DNA of 64,000 nt. Origin: Desulfarculaceae bacterium. GTDB lineage: Bacteria > Desulfobacterota > Desulfarculia > Desulfarculales > Desulfarculaceae. The notes beneath the pieces were generated by a model, which worked only from the letters and a program-made list of their open reading frames with translations, was not told the origin of the DNA and did not search any database. The stretch spans positions 59,981-123,980 of the forward strand of contig JAIPDO010000003.1 in the NCBI GenBank assembly GCA_021737645.1, given 5' to 3'. The position numbers and the translations under genes were made by a program. Below are positions 51,201 to 58,954 of this stretch, in pieces (the first letter of the stretch is position 1; each line of letters begins with the position of its first letter).

Positions 51201-52547
51201 ATGATTAATAAACTGCTTATAGCCAACCGGGGCGAGATCGTCCCGCGCATAATCCGCACCTGCCGCGAAATGGGCATCGCCACGGTGGCGGTGCATTCGG
51301 AGGCCGACAAGGATGCGCCGTTTCTGAGCCAAGCCGACCAGACGGTGAACATCGGGCCGGCCAACCCGGCCCAGAGTTACCTCAGCATGGAGGCCATCAT
51401 CGATGCGGCCCGCCAAACCGGCGCGGATGCGGTGCATCCGGGCTATGGCTTCTTGTCCGAGCGGGGGGCCTTTGCCCAGGCGGTGACCGACGCGGGTCTC
51501 ACCTGGGTGGGGCCGCCGCCCTCGGTGCTCAAGGCCATCAGCTCCAAGGTGTACGCCCGCAAGCTGGCCGTGGAAGTGGGCGCCGAGGTCACCCCCGGCA
51601 CTCTGGATCCGGTGAGCGGCCCTGAAGAAGTGGTGGCTTTCGGCTCCGAGCACGGCTACCCCCTGTTCCTCAAGTTGGACAAGGGCGGCGGCGGCAAGGG
51701 CATCGAAAGGGTGTCCGAGCCAGGCCAAGCGGCCGAGGTGTTCAAGCGGGCCTGCTCCATCGGCGAAATGGCCTTTGGTTCGCCCGCCTGCTACATCGAG
51801 ACCGAGGTGGTGCGCCCCCGGCACATCGAGGTGCAGTTCATCGCCGACGCGGCGGGCCATGTGGTCTGCCTGGGCGAGCGCGAATGCTCCATTCAGCGGC
51901 GGCACCAGAAGATCATCGAGGAGGCCCTCTCCCCGGTGGTGGACGAGGCCACCCGGGCCAAGCTCTACGCCGACACCGCGGCCATCGTCAAGAAGATGGG
52001 CTACGTGGGCGCGGGCACCCTGGAGGGTTTGCGCACCAAAAACGGCGACCACTACTTCATGGAGGTCAACGCCCGTTTGCAGGTGGAGCACCCGGTCAGC
52101 GAGTTCCTTACCGGGGTGGACATAGTGCGCAGTCAGCTGGAAGTGGCCATGGGCGGGGAGCTGCCCTGGAGCCAGAGCGAAATCAAGACTCAGGGCCACG
52201 CCATCGAGGCCAGGGTCTACGCCGAGGACCCGGATACCTTCTACCCATCGCCGGGGGTGATAACCAAGGTGGTGTTTCCGGAGATCGGCGACAACCTGCG
52301 GGTGGACCACGCCCTGGCCGACGGCTGCACTGTGCCGCCTTATTACGACCCCATGCTGGCCAAGGTCATCGCCTATGACCAGACCAGGGCCAAGGCTATC
52401 GCACGGCTTGTGGAGGCGCTGAGGGCCTTCCAGGTGGTGGGGGTCAAGACCACCATTCCCGTAAATCTCAGAATACTGGAGCATCCCCAATTCCAGGCCG
52501 GGGACATGGACACCAGCTTCATCGCGAAGCAATTGGGCCTGGTGTAG
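51201..52547 (+). CDS. Biotin carboxylase subunit (AccC-like)
   Basis: A 448-residue biotin carboxylase: LIANRGEIVPRIIRTCREMGI near residue 6, DAVHPGYGFLSE near residue 75, the ATP-binding KLDKGGGGKGIERV near residue 159, ECSIQRRHQKIIEE near residue 230, the catalytic EVNARLQVEHPVSE near residue 288 and GHAIEARVYAEDP near residue 332. It carboxylates biotin on the upstream carrier with ATP and bicarbonate. Its operon partners make a urea-carboxylase-like complex more likely than an acetyl-CoA carboxylase. Confidence 0.95.
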   Translation: MINKLLIANRGEIVPRIIRTCREMGIATVAVHSEADKDAPFLSQADQTVNIGPANPAQSYLSMEAIIDAARQTGADAVHPGYGFLSERGAFAQAVTDAGLTWVGPPPSVLKAISSKVYARKLAVEVGAEVTPGTLDPVSGPEEVVAFGSEHGYPLFLKLDKGGGGKGIERVSEPGQAAEVFKRACSIGEMAFGSPACYIETEVVRPRHIEVQFIADAAGHVVCLGERECSIQRRHQKIIEEALSPVVDEATRAKLYADTAAIVKKMGYVGAGTLEGLRTKNGDHYFMEVNARLQVEHPVSEFLTGVDIVRSQLEVAMGGELPWSQSEIKTQGHAIEARVYAEDPDTFYPSPGVITKVVFPEIGDNLRVDHALADGCTVPPYYDPMLAKVIAYDQTRAKAIARLVEALRAFQVVGVKTTIPVNLRILEHPQFQAGDMDTSFIAKQLGLV

Positions 52548-52558
52548 GAGCAGACAGC

Positions 52559-53653
52559 ATGGGTCAACTGAGCCGGCCCCTCGACGTGGGGGGCATGCAG
52601 ATAAGCAACCGCTTCTTGCGCTCCGCCACCATGGAGAACATGGCCGGGGCTAATGGCCAGGTGCGCCGCGACCTGCTCAGGCTCTACCACGAGCTGGCCG
52701 TGGGCGGCTGCGGGCTCATCATCACCGGGGCCACGGCGATCACCGCCGACGGCCGGGCCTGGGCCCAGCAGCTGGGGGCCTGGGACGATGCCCAGGTGGA
52801 GGGCCTTTCCCGCCTGGCCCGGTTGATCCATCGCTCCAACCCCACGGCCCGCTGCGCGGTGCAGCTGCACCACGTGGGCTCGGCCGGGGGAGGCTATTCC
52901 TACGGCTCCTTGACTCAGGGATTCGACCTGAACCGGGCCGCCGATGCCGACATCACCGAACTGGCCCGCGCTTTCGGCCGGGCCGCCGAACGGGTGCAGC
53001 GGGCCGGTTTCGACGCAGTGGCGGTGCACGGGGCTCACGGCTATTTGGTGAGCCAGTTCTTTTCTCCGGTGTTCAACCAGCGCCAGGACGGCTGGGGCGG
53101 CTCCCGCGAAAACCGGGGCCGCTTCCCCCTGCTGGTGCAGGAGGTGATTCGCCGCGAAGTGGGGCCGGACTTCCCGGTGCTCTGGAAGATGAACACCGAC
53201 GACTTCTTGCCCGAGGGAGCTGGCCGGGAGGATTACCTCTGGTTGGCCGGGCTACTGGCCCAGGCCGGAGCGGCGCTTATCGAGCTGAGCGGCGGGGTCA
53301 AGGAACAGGCCAAGCTGCGCAACCAGCTCCGCCGCGAAGCCGGGGAGCGAGAGGCCTATTTTTTGCCCGTCCTGGAGGCCTTCCGTTCGGCGGTGGGCGA
53401 CACACCCCTGGCCCTCACCGGCGGGATGCGCTCACGAGAGGTGATGGAAGGGGTTCTGGCCGCCGGGGCGGACATGGTGGGCCTCAGCCGCCCCCTGATC
53501 TGCGAGCCGGATTTTCCCAACCGCCTGCTTAACGGGCCGGACCGGCGGCGCTCCCGCTGCACCTCTTGCAATCGGTGCCTGCTAAGCGTGGCCAGTGAGC
53601 CCTTGACCTGTATGGAGTTCGATCCCTTTGAAAAAGTGATCAGAGATATCTAG
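52559..53653 (+). CDS. Old Yellow Enzyme-family NADH:flavin oxidoreductase
   Basis: A 364-residue OYE barrel: ISNRFLRSATMENMAG near residue 15, AVQLHHVGSAGGG near residue 101, VHGAHGYLVSQFFSPVFNQRQDGWGGS near residue 157 and GADMVGLSRPLICEPD near residue 303. The C-terminus has four cysteines, CTSCNRC and LTC (near 334, 337, 340, 351), a candidate iron-sulfur or zinc site. It is the last operon gene, 11 bp after the carboxylase. It may reduce an unsaturated ring or enoate intermediate; that is inference. Confidence 0.9.
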   Translation: MGQLSRPLDVGGMQISNRFLRSATMENMAGANGQVRRDLLRLYHELAVGGCGLIITGATAITADGRAWAQQLGAWDDAQVEGLSRLARLIHRSNPTARCAVQLHHVGSAGGGYSYGSLTQGFDLNRAADADITELARAFGRAAERVQRAGFDAVAVHGAHGYLVSQFFSPVFNQRQDGWGGSRENRGRFPLLVQEVIRREVGPDFPVLWKMNTDDFLPEGAGREDYLWLAGLLAQAGAALIELSGGVKEQAKLRNQLRREAGEREAYFLPVLEAFRSAVGDTPLALTGGMRSREVMEGVLAAGADMVGLSRPLICEPDFPNRLLNGPDRRRSRCTSCNRCLLSVASEPLTCMEFDPFEKVIRDI

Positions 53654-54666
53654 AAGACCCACCCCCAGCTGAGGCTTAGGGTGAAGTCCGGGCTGGTGTA
53701 ATAAATCAAGTCCTCGGCAAAGGCCAGGCTGATGAGTTGGCCCTGGCTCGGCTTCCACTGCACTCCCAACAGAACCTGCAACATGGCGTTGTCCAGGCCC
53801 TCCACCCCTGTGTCGTTCACCAGGGCGGTGGCTCCGTTTAGCTGACCCCGGAGGGTAAGGGCATCGGACCAGGCCCAACCCAGGGATAGGCTACCAGCCC
53901 ATACGTCGTCCGGCTCCAGGGGGTCCAGCAGGCTGGTGGAGCTTAGATGAAAATACATGGCATTGGCGTTGAGCGAGAATCGGCCCAGGGGCAGATCGCC
54001 GCTGAGGCCCAGGGCGGGGATGGCCCCGCCCGCGCCCAAGCCGTTGTCCGGGTCGCCGGTGGGCAGGCTCACCTGGCCCACCAGGCTCACCGCCGGGCCG
54101 TCATCTTCCCAGAGCAGGCAAGCGCCCTTGAGCCTCAGGTCGCCCACCGCCTGGGTGGAGCCGTCCTGGCTGACGATGCGCTTGCCCCGGCTGCTTACGT
54201 CGTAGCGCACTTGATCCTGGGGCGCGTTTTCCCGCCCACCATTGGGCAGCCCCAGGGCGCGGTGGTAGCTTTCTATGAAGCCGTCCATGAACCCGCCCCA
54301 ATAAAAGGCGGCGGGCAGCTCCAGGCCCAAGCGCACGCGCGGGTGTAGGGTGTAGGAGTAGCCCAGGGACACGTAACCCAACTCCATGTCCAGGTCCAGA
54401 TTGGCCGCCCGCGAGCTTTGTTGCACGAAGATGCTGGAGTAGGCTGCGGTTACATTGAGGCTGCTGCTGCCAGCCGGGCCCTGGGCCGCGCTGGTGGGGG
54501 TGAAGGGCACCAAAGACAGGGCCAGGGGGGATTGGTTGGGCACCGCGAAGGGTTGGTTGGCCGGTACGGGCGTCCGGCCCGCAGCCAACGCCGGGTAGGC
54601 AGTCATCAAAAGGCAAGCCAAGACGGTTACCCATGTCACGAATTGATAGTACTTGTTGCCGGCCAT
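53650..54666 (-). CDS. DUF3187-like outer-membrane beta-barrel protein
   Basis: A 338-residue exported protein with a signal peptide (cleavage after YPALA) and a string of amphipathic beta strands with Gly/Tyr/Trp, ending in LSLSWGWVF; a C-terminal Phe is typical of outer-membrane barrels. Segments such as LNVTAAYSSIF, VRLGLELPAAFYWGGFMDGFIESYHRALGLPNGGRE and VSLVGQVSLPTGDP resemble DUF3187 proteins. Function unknown. It overlaps the convergent Old Yellow Enzyme gene by 4 bp at the 3' ends. Confidence 0.75.
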   Translation of the reverse strand: MAGNKYYQFVTWVTVLACLLMTAYPALAAGRTPVPANQPFAVPNQSPLALSLVPFTPTSAAQGPAGSSSLNVTAAYSSIFVQQSSRAANLDLDMELGYVSLGYSYTLHPRVRLGLELPAAFYWGGFMDGFIESYHRALGLPNGGRENAPQDQVRYDVSSRGKRIVSQDGSTQAVGDLRLKGACLLWEDDGPAVSLVGQVSLPTGDPDNGLGAGGAIPALGLSGDLPLGRFSLNANAMYFHLSSTSLLDPLEPDDVWAGSLSLGWAWSDALTLRGQLNGATALVNDTGVEGLDNAMLQVLLGVQWKPSQGQLISLAFAEDLIYYTSPDFTLSLSWGWVF

Positions 54667-54789
54667 GGGCCCCCCTAGCTTGGTCAGGCATTATAGCCCA
54701 AAGCGCGACTATGGTACAGATTGCGTAAAGCGGTTGCGTTATGGGCTTTTCCTTGGCAATATTAGGCTGTCGCAAGCCAGGAGAAGGTA

Positions 54790-54945
54790 ATGATCACGAC
54801 AAGGTTGATAGCATTGGTTTTGTTGCTTGGCACCATCGGCTACATGGCCGCAGCATGCACCACAATAGCCCCTCCGGGCTACGATGCTATGTCTGAACAG
54901 AGAGCTGCGGACCAGATGGAGTGGCAAAACGACCCCTGGCGCTAG
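54790..54945 (+). CDS. Small lipoprotein (51 residues)
   Basis: ATG 54790 follows AGGAGAAGG and gives a 51-residue frame to TAG 54943-54945. Residues 1-20 are a lipoprotein signal (MITTRLIALVLLLGTIGYMAAAC) with a lipobox-like MAAAC and Cys near residue 23. The mature part is about 28 residues and ends NDPWR. The layout recalls entericidin-like small lipoproteins but I cannot assign it. A terminator follows. Confidence 0.65.
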   Translation: MITTRLIALVLLLGTIGYMAAACTTIAPPGYDAMSEQRAADQMEWQNDPWR

Positions 54946-54970
54946 GGGCCGTTTCGTTTAGATAGCCTAA

Positions 54971-55007
54971 AAAGGCTGGCGGTGTCGGGCCGCCGGCCTT
55001 TTGCTTT
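54971..55007 (+). terminator. Rho-independent terminator after the small lipoprotein
   Basis: AAAGGCTGGCGG (54971-54982) pairs with CCGCCGGCCTTT (54990-55001), followed by TGCTTT. It may also serve the convergent aldo/keto reductase gene. Confidence 0.75.
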
Positions 55008-55022
55008 GCCCTGAGCCTGACT

Positions 55023-55868
55023 CTAGAAGCGCCCCCGGTAAAAGGCCATCCGCTTGGCTTGGGGCCGGTAAAGCTCCTTGAGGCGTTCCTGCTCCTGCTG
55101 GGGCAGGGGGCCCAACTCCCCGGCGCGTGCCAGCTCCCGCACCTGAGCCGGGTCGGCGCAGCCTACGATCACCGTGGTTACCGGCTGAGCCAGGGCGAAA
55201 CGGATCAGGCTCACCGCGTCCACGCCAGCCTGGGGGGCCAGGTAATGCCCCGCGCCTAAAACTTTCATGGCAATGACCGCCAGGCCCTTTTCCCGGGCGG
55301 CGGGCAGGGTTTCGCTCAAGAAGCCGTCCAGGCAGGCCTCCACCGGGTTCACCGGCAACAGCACCGCATCCACCGGCCAGGACAGCACCGCCCTGGTGAG
55401 CAACTGGGGGTCGTGGTGGCCGGTCACTCCGATGTGGCGCACCAGGCCCTGTTCCTTGGCCTGCACGAACGCCTCCAGGGCTCCGCCCGGCCTGGCGATT
55501 GCCTCGAACTCGCCGGGTTCGCGCAGGTCGTGAATCTGCCATAGGTCCAGGTAGTCAACTCCCAGGGTGCGCAGGGAATCTTGCAACTCGGACCAAGCCC
55601 CCTCTCGGGTGCGCTGGGCCGATTTGCTGGTCTGGAATATCTTGGCACGTTCCTGGGGCCGCTCTCGCCAAAATTGGCCGTAATAGCCCTGGCTGCCGGC
55701 ATAGGCCACAGCCGAGTCGTAGTAGGCGATTCCCTGGGACAGCGCCTCGCTGATAACCTCCCGCCCCTCTGGCCAGCGGCCCGTGGTGCGCAATACCCCT
55801 TCGCCGCCCAGGCCCACCGTGGTTACCCGTGCCTCGCTTTGGCCGAAGCCGACTTGTGTCAAACCCAT
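55023..55868 (-). CDS. Aldo/keto reductase
   Basis: A 281-residue AKR with the catalytic sequence of the family: GIAYYDSAVAYAGSQGYYG near residue 46 (Asp and Tyr), LGVDYLDLWQIHDL near residue 102 (His), VRHIGVTGHHD near residue 143 and an NADPH-binding VTTVIVGCADPAQVRE segment near residue 228. No C-terminal iron-sulfur extension is present, unlike many anaerobe AKRs. It reduces aldehydes or ketones; the substrate cannot be named. It stands alone. Confidence 0.9.
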   Translation of the reverse strand: MGLTQVGFGQSEARVTTVGLGGEGVLRTTGRWPEGREVISEALSQGIAYYDSAVAYAGSQGYYGQFWRERPQERAKIFQTSKSAQRTREGAWSELQDSLRTLGVDYLDLWQIHDLREPGEFEAIARPGGALEAFVQAKEQGLVRHIGVTGHHDPQLLTRAVLSWPVDAVLLPVNPVEACLDGFLSETLPAAREKGLAVIAMKVLGAGHYLAPQAGVDAVSLIRFALAQPVTTVIVGCADPAQVRELARAGELGPLPQQEQERLKELYRPQAKRMAFYRGRF

Positions 55869-56039
55869 TAATCTTCCACTCCGCGCAAAGGCAGCCTTTT
55901 ATTTGTCCCTTTATTTAAGCATAACCTGAAATACCATGGTTGTGGAGGGGCTTGCGCGCCAGGCGATTGGGGATTAACTTTACGGAGTTAAAGCCGCCAC
56001 CAGCGGCATGGTTGTAACTCTTTGGCAGACAGGTGCCCT

Positions 56040-56693
56040 GTGAAATTCAGCGGATTGATTTGCGACCTTGACGGCACCCTTTTGGACAGCATCGCCGATC
56101 TGGGCGAGAGCATGAACACGGTGCTGGCCGCCGACGGCTTGCCCCGCCACCCCATTTCCGCCTACCGTCTTTTGGTGGGCGACGGCGTGGAGATGTTGGC
56201 CGAGCGCTCCCTGCCGCCCCGGCTGCGTTCGCCGGGAATGGTCACCGAGATGGCTCGGCGCATGCGCGAGGTCTACTCCGGCCGTTGGGGCGTGCACACC
56301 AGGCCTTATGAGGGCATAGAGGAAATGCTGGCCCAGGCCCACCAGGCCGGTGTGACCCTGGCGGTGCTTTCCAATAAAGTGGACGATTTCACACGGGACA
56401 TGATCAGCCACTTCTTCCCCCAGGTGCCCTTTGCGCAGGTGGTGGGGGCCAAGAAGGGCGTGCCCAACAAGCCCAATCCCCAGTCGGCCCAAAAGCTGGC
56501 CCAGGACATCGGGCTGGAGCCGGAGAAATGCATATTCCTGGGCGACACCAAAGTGGACATGGAAACCGCCGTAGGGGCGGGCATGTTCCCAGTGGGAGTG
56601 CTCTGGGGATTCCGCGACGAGAAGGAACTGAATGGGGCCGGGGCCAAGCGCCTGCTGGCTCACCCCTCGGATCTGGCGGAGTTGCTGGCCTAA
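56040..56693 (+). CDS. HAD-family phosphatase (phosphoglycolate phosphatase-like)
   Basis: A 217-residue HAD hydrolase from GTG 56040 (an in-frame TTG at 56022 would add six residues). It has the nucleophile motif LICDLDGTLLDS near residue 6, motif II LAVLSNK near residue 104, motif III Lys in NKPNPQSAQKL and motif IV FLGDTKVDMETAVGAGM near residue 168. The helical cap matches Gph-type phosphatases that remove phosphate from 2-phosphoglycolate. It is convergent with the exporter operon. Confidence 0.88.
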   Translation: MKFSGLICDLDGTLLDSIADLGESMNTVLAADGLPRHPISAYRLLVGDGVEMLAERSLPPRLRSPGMVTEMARRMREVYSGRWGVHTRPYEGIEEMLAQAHQAGVTLAVLSNKVDDFTRDMISHFFPQVPFAQVVGAKKGVPNKPNPQSAQKLAQDIGLEPEKCIFLGDTKVDMETAVGAGMFPVGVLWGFRDEKELNGAGAKRLLAHPSDLAELLA

Positions 56694-56704
56694 CCCGGCC
56701 GAGC

Positions 56705-57814
56705 CTAATACAGTCTGTTGCGGAACAGCCACCCGGCGATGATCATGGTGACCACCCCGATCACCGCCATGGGCCAATACAGGGGTAACAGCAGGGACAT
56801 CTCCGCCCCCTCCAAAAACACCGTGCGTACGATCACCAAAAAATAGCGCAAGGGGTTGAGCAGGGTCAACTTCTGCACCAGCGCGGGCATGTTGGCGATT
56901 GGGGTGGCGAAGCCCGAGAGGATCACCGCGGGCACCAGGAACAGGAAGGCACCTAGAAGGGCCTGTTGCTGGGTCACGGCGATGGAAGAGATCATCAGTC
57001 CCAGACCCACCGCCGATATGATGAACAGCGCCATGCCCAGATAGAGGGCTCCCAAGCCGCCCAACATGGGCACCCCAAACATGTTCACGGTCAAAAATAC
57101 GATCAGGCTGCCCTCGGCCAGGCCGATGATGATGCCCGGCAGCGCCTTGCCGATCAATATTTCCGCCGGGTGCAGAGGGGTGACCAGCAGTTGGTCAAAG
57201 GTGCCCGCTTCCCGTTCCCTGGCCACGGACAAGGCGGTGACCACCAGAGCCACCACCAGGGTGAGAAGACCCACTATGCCCGGCACGATGAACCACCGGC
57301 TCTCCAGGTTGGGGTTGAACCAGGTGCGCACCTTGAGTTCGGCGGGCGGAGAGGCCCAGCCGTGGTCCTGTGACCATTGCGTGCTGAAGCTGGTGACAAT
57401 GGTGTTCACATAGCCGAACAACACCATGGCGGTGTTGGAGTTGCGCCCGTCGATGATCACCTGCAACTGACCGGAGCGGCCCTCAAGCATGTTGCGGGTG
57501 AAGTCCTGGGGGATGTGCAGCACCATCAACACCTTTTGATCGTTGATGGCCGGGGCGATCTGCTCCTGATGCTCCATGGTATCTGCCAGCTTGAAGGCCG
57601 GCGATCCTTTGAAGTAACCCAGCAATTCGCGTGAGGCTATGCCAGGGTCTTGGTTAAAGACCGCGTAGTTCACCTGGTTGAGGTCAAAGGTGGCCGCATA
57701 GCTGAAGATGAGCAGCTGGAACAAGGGCGGGATGATCAAAGTCATCCGGCTGGTCTTGTCCTTTAACAAGGCCAGGAACTCCTTGACCACCAGTGCCCAA
57801 ATACGCCTAAACAC
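56705..57814 (-). CDS. ABC-2 type exporter permease, YbhR-like
   Basis: A 369-residue ABC-2 permease: an N-terminal membrane anchor, a large extracytoplasmic domain (residues about 40-170) and five C-terminal membrane segments with AREREAGTFDQLLVTPLHPAEILIGKALPG near residue 203. It is last in the exporter operon and pairs with the adjacent paralogous permease, 9 bp upstream. The arrangement HlyD, fused ATPase, permease, permease mirrors E. coli ybhGFSR, an exporter for cationic drugs or ions. Confidence 0.9.
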   Translation of the reverse strand: MFRRIWALVVKEFLALLKDKTSRMTLIIPPLFQLLIFSYAATFDLNQVNYAVFNQDPGIASRELLGYFKGSPAFKLADTMEHQEQIAPAINDQKVLMVLHIPQDFTRNMLEGRSGQLQVIIDGRNSNTAMVLFGYVNTIVTSFSTQWSQDHGWASPPAELKVRTWFNPNLESRWFIVPGIVGLLTLVVALVVTALSVAREREAGTFDQLLVTPLHPAEILIGKALPGIIIGLAEGSLIVFLTVNMFGVPMLGGLGALYLGMALFIISAVGLGLMISSIAVTQQQALLGAFLFLVPAVILSGFATPIANMPALVQKLTLLNPLRYFLVIVRTVFLEGAEMSLLLPLYWPMAVIGVVTMIIAGWLFRNRLY

Positions 57815-57823
57815 CGCGCCCCC

Positions 57824-58954
57824 TCACTCAAGCCGTTTGCGGCTGCGCAGCCGCACCAGCCCCATGAACAACATGGCCATGATGACCAACGCCACGGAGT
57901 TCATAAGGATCACCGGCCACACGTTTCCCGCCAGGAATACGCTTTGCAGCACCTGCACGAAATAGCGGGCCGCGATGACGTGGGTGATGGCCTGCACCCA
58001 GCCGGGCATACTGCCTATGTCGAAGATAAAACCAGAAAGAATGAATGCCGGCAAAAAGGTGGTGAAGATGGCCAACTGGCCCGCCACGAACTGGTTGTGG
58101 GCCACGGTGGAGATGAGCAGGCCCATGCCCAGGGCGGCCAGCAGGAACAGGGCCGAGACGCCCATGAGCACCCATAGGCTGCCCCTGAGCGGCACCTCGA
58201 ACAGCCACACCGCCATGGCCACCGAGAGGATCTGGCCGCCCATGCCCAGCACGAAATAGGGGATGAGCTTGCCCAGCAATATTTCCCTCAGGCGCACCGG
58301 GGTGACCAAAAGGGCCTCCATGGTGCCGCGTTCCCATTCCCGGGCCACCACCATGGAGGTGAGCAAGGCGCCGATCAGGGTCATGATCACCGCGATAAGC
58401 CCAGGCACCAAAAAGTTGGTGCTGCGCACCTCGGGGTTGAACCAGATGCGCTGCTGCACATCCACCGGCAGGGTCACCTCCCGGCCTTGGCTCTGGGCGT
58501 AGCGCACCAGCCACTTTCCCCAGACCCCCTGCACGTACCCGGCCACGATGCGGGCGGTGTTGCCGTCCACCCCGTTGAGGAAAAGCCCGATGGGCGCGGG
58601 GCCACCGCTGAACAACTCCCTGGTGAAGTTGCTGCGTAGCCAGAGAATGCCCATCACTTCCCGGTGGCGCAGGGCTTCCTGGGCAGAGTGAATGTCGTTG
58701 AAGTGCTTGGGCTCGAACCATTTGGAGTCTTGGAAATCTCCGGTGAGGCTGGCCGTGGCCGGGCTGGGCTGCTCCACCACCAGGGCTATGGGCACGTTCT
58801 TGGCGTCCAAGGACACGCCGTAGCCGAAAAGAAACAGCAACAGGGCGGGCAGCACAAAGGCGATGGCAATGCTGGAGGGGTCGCGGATGATCTGGTAGGA
58901 CTCCTTGCGGATCAGCCCCTTGAGCCGCCGCCAACCCGGCAATCCCCGGCTCAT
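57824..58954 (-). CDS. ABC-2 type exporter permease, YbhS-like
   Basis: A 376-residue paralogue of the neighbouring permease with the same layout and the conserved AREWERGTMEALLVTPVRLREILLGKLIPYF near residue 210. Its start overlaps the ATPase stop by 4 bp, so the two are translationally coupled. It forms the transmembrane dimer with the YbhR-like protein. Confidence 0.9.
   Translation of the reverse strand: MSRGLPGWRRLKGLIRKESYQIIRDPSSIAIAFVLPALLLFLFGYGVSLDAKNVPIALVVEQPSPATASLTGDFQDSKWFEPKHFNDIHSAQEALRHREVMGILWLRSNFTRELFSGGPAPIGLFLNGVDGNTARIVAGYVQGVWGKWLVRYAQSQGREVTLPVDVQQRIWFNPEVRSTNFLVPGLIAVIMTLIGALLTSMVVAREWERGTMEALLVTPVRLREILLGKLIPYFVLGMGGQILSVAMAVWLFEVPLRGSLWVLMGVSALFLLAALGMGLLISTVAHNQFVAGQLAIFTTFLPAFILSGFIFDIGSMPGWVQAITHVIAARYFVQVLQSVFLAGNVWPVILMNSVALVIMAMLFMGLVRLRSRKRLE

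Noticed and set aside
46811..52547. Plain 5-oxoprolinase or plain acetyl-CoA carboxylase
   Set aside because: 5-oxoprolinase needs no biotin subunits, and acetyl-CoA carboxylase uses AccA/AccD rather than AHS1/AHS2; the mix fits neither.
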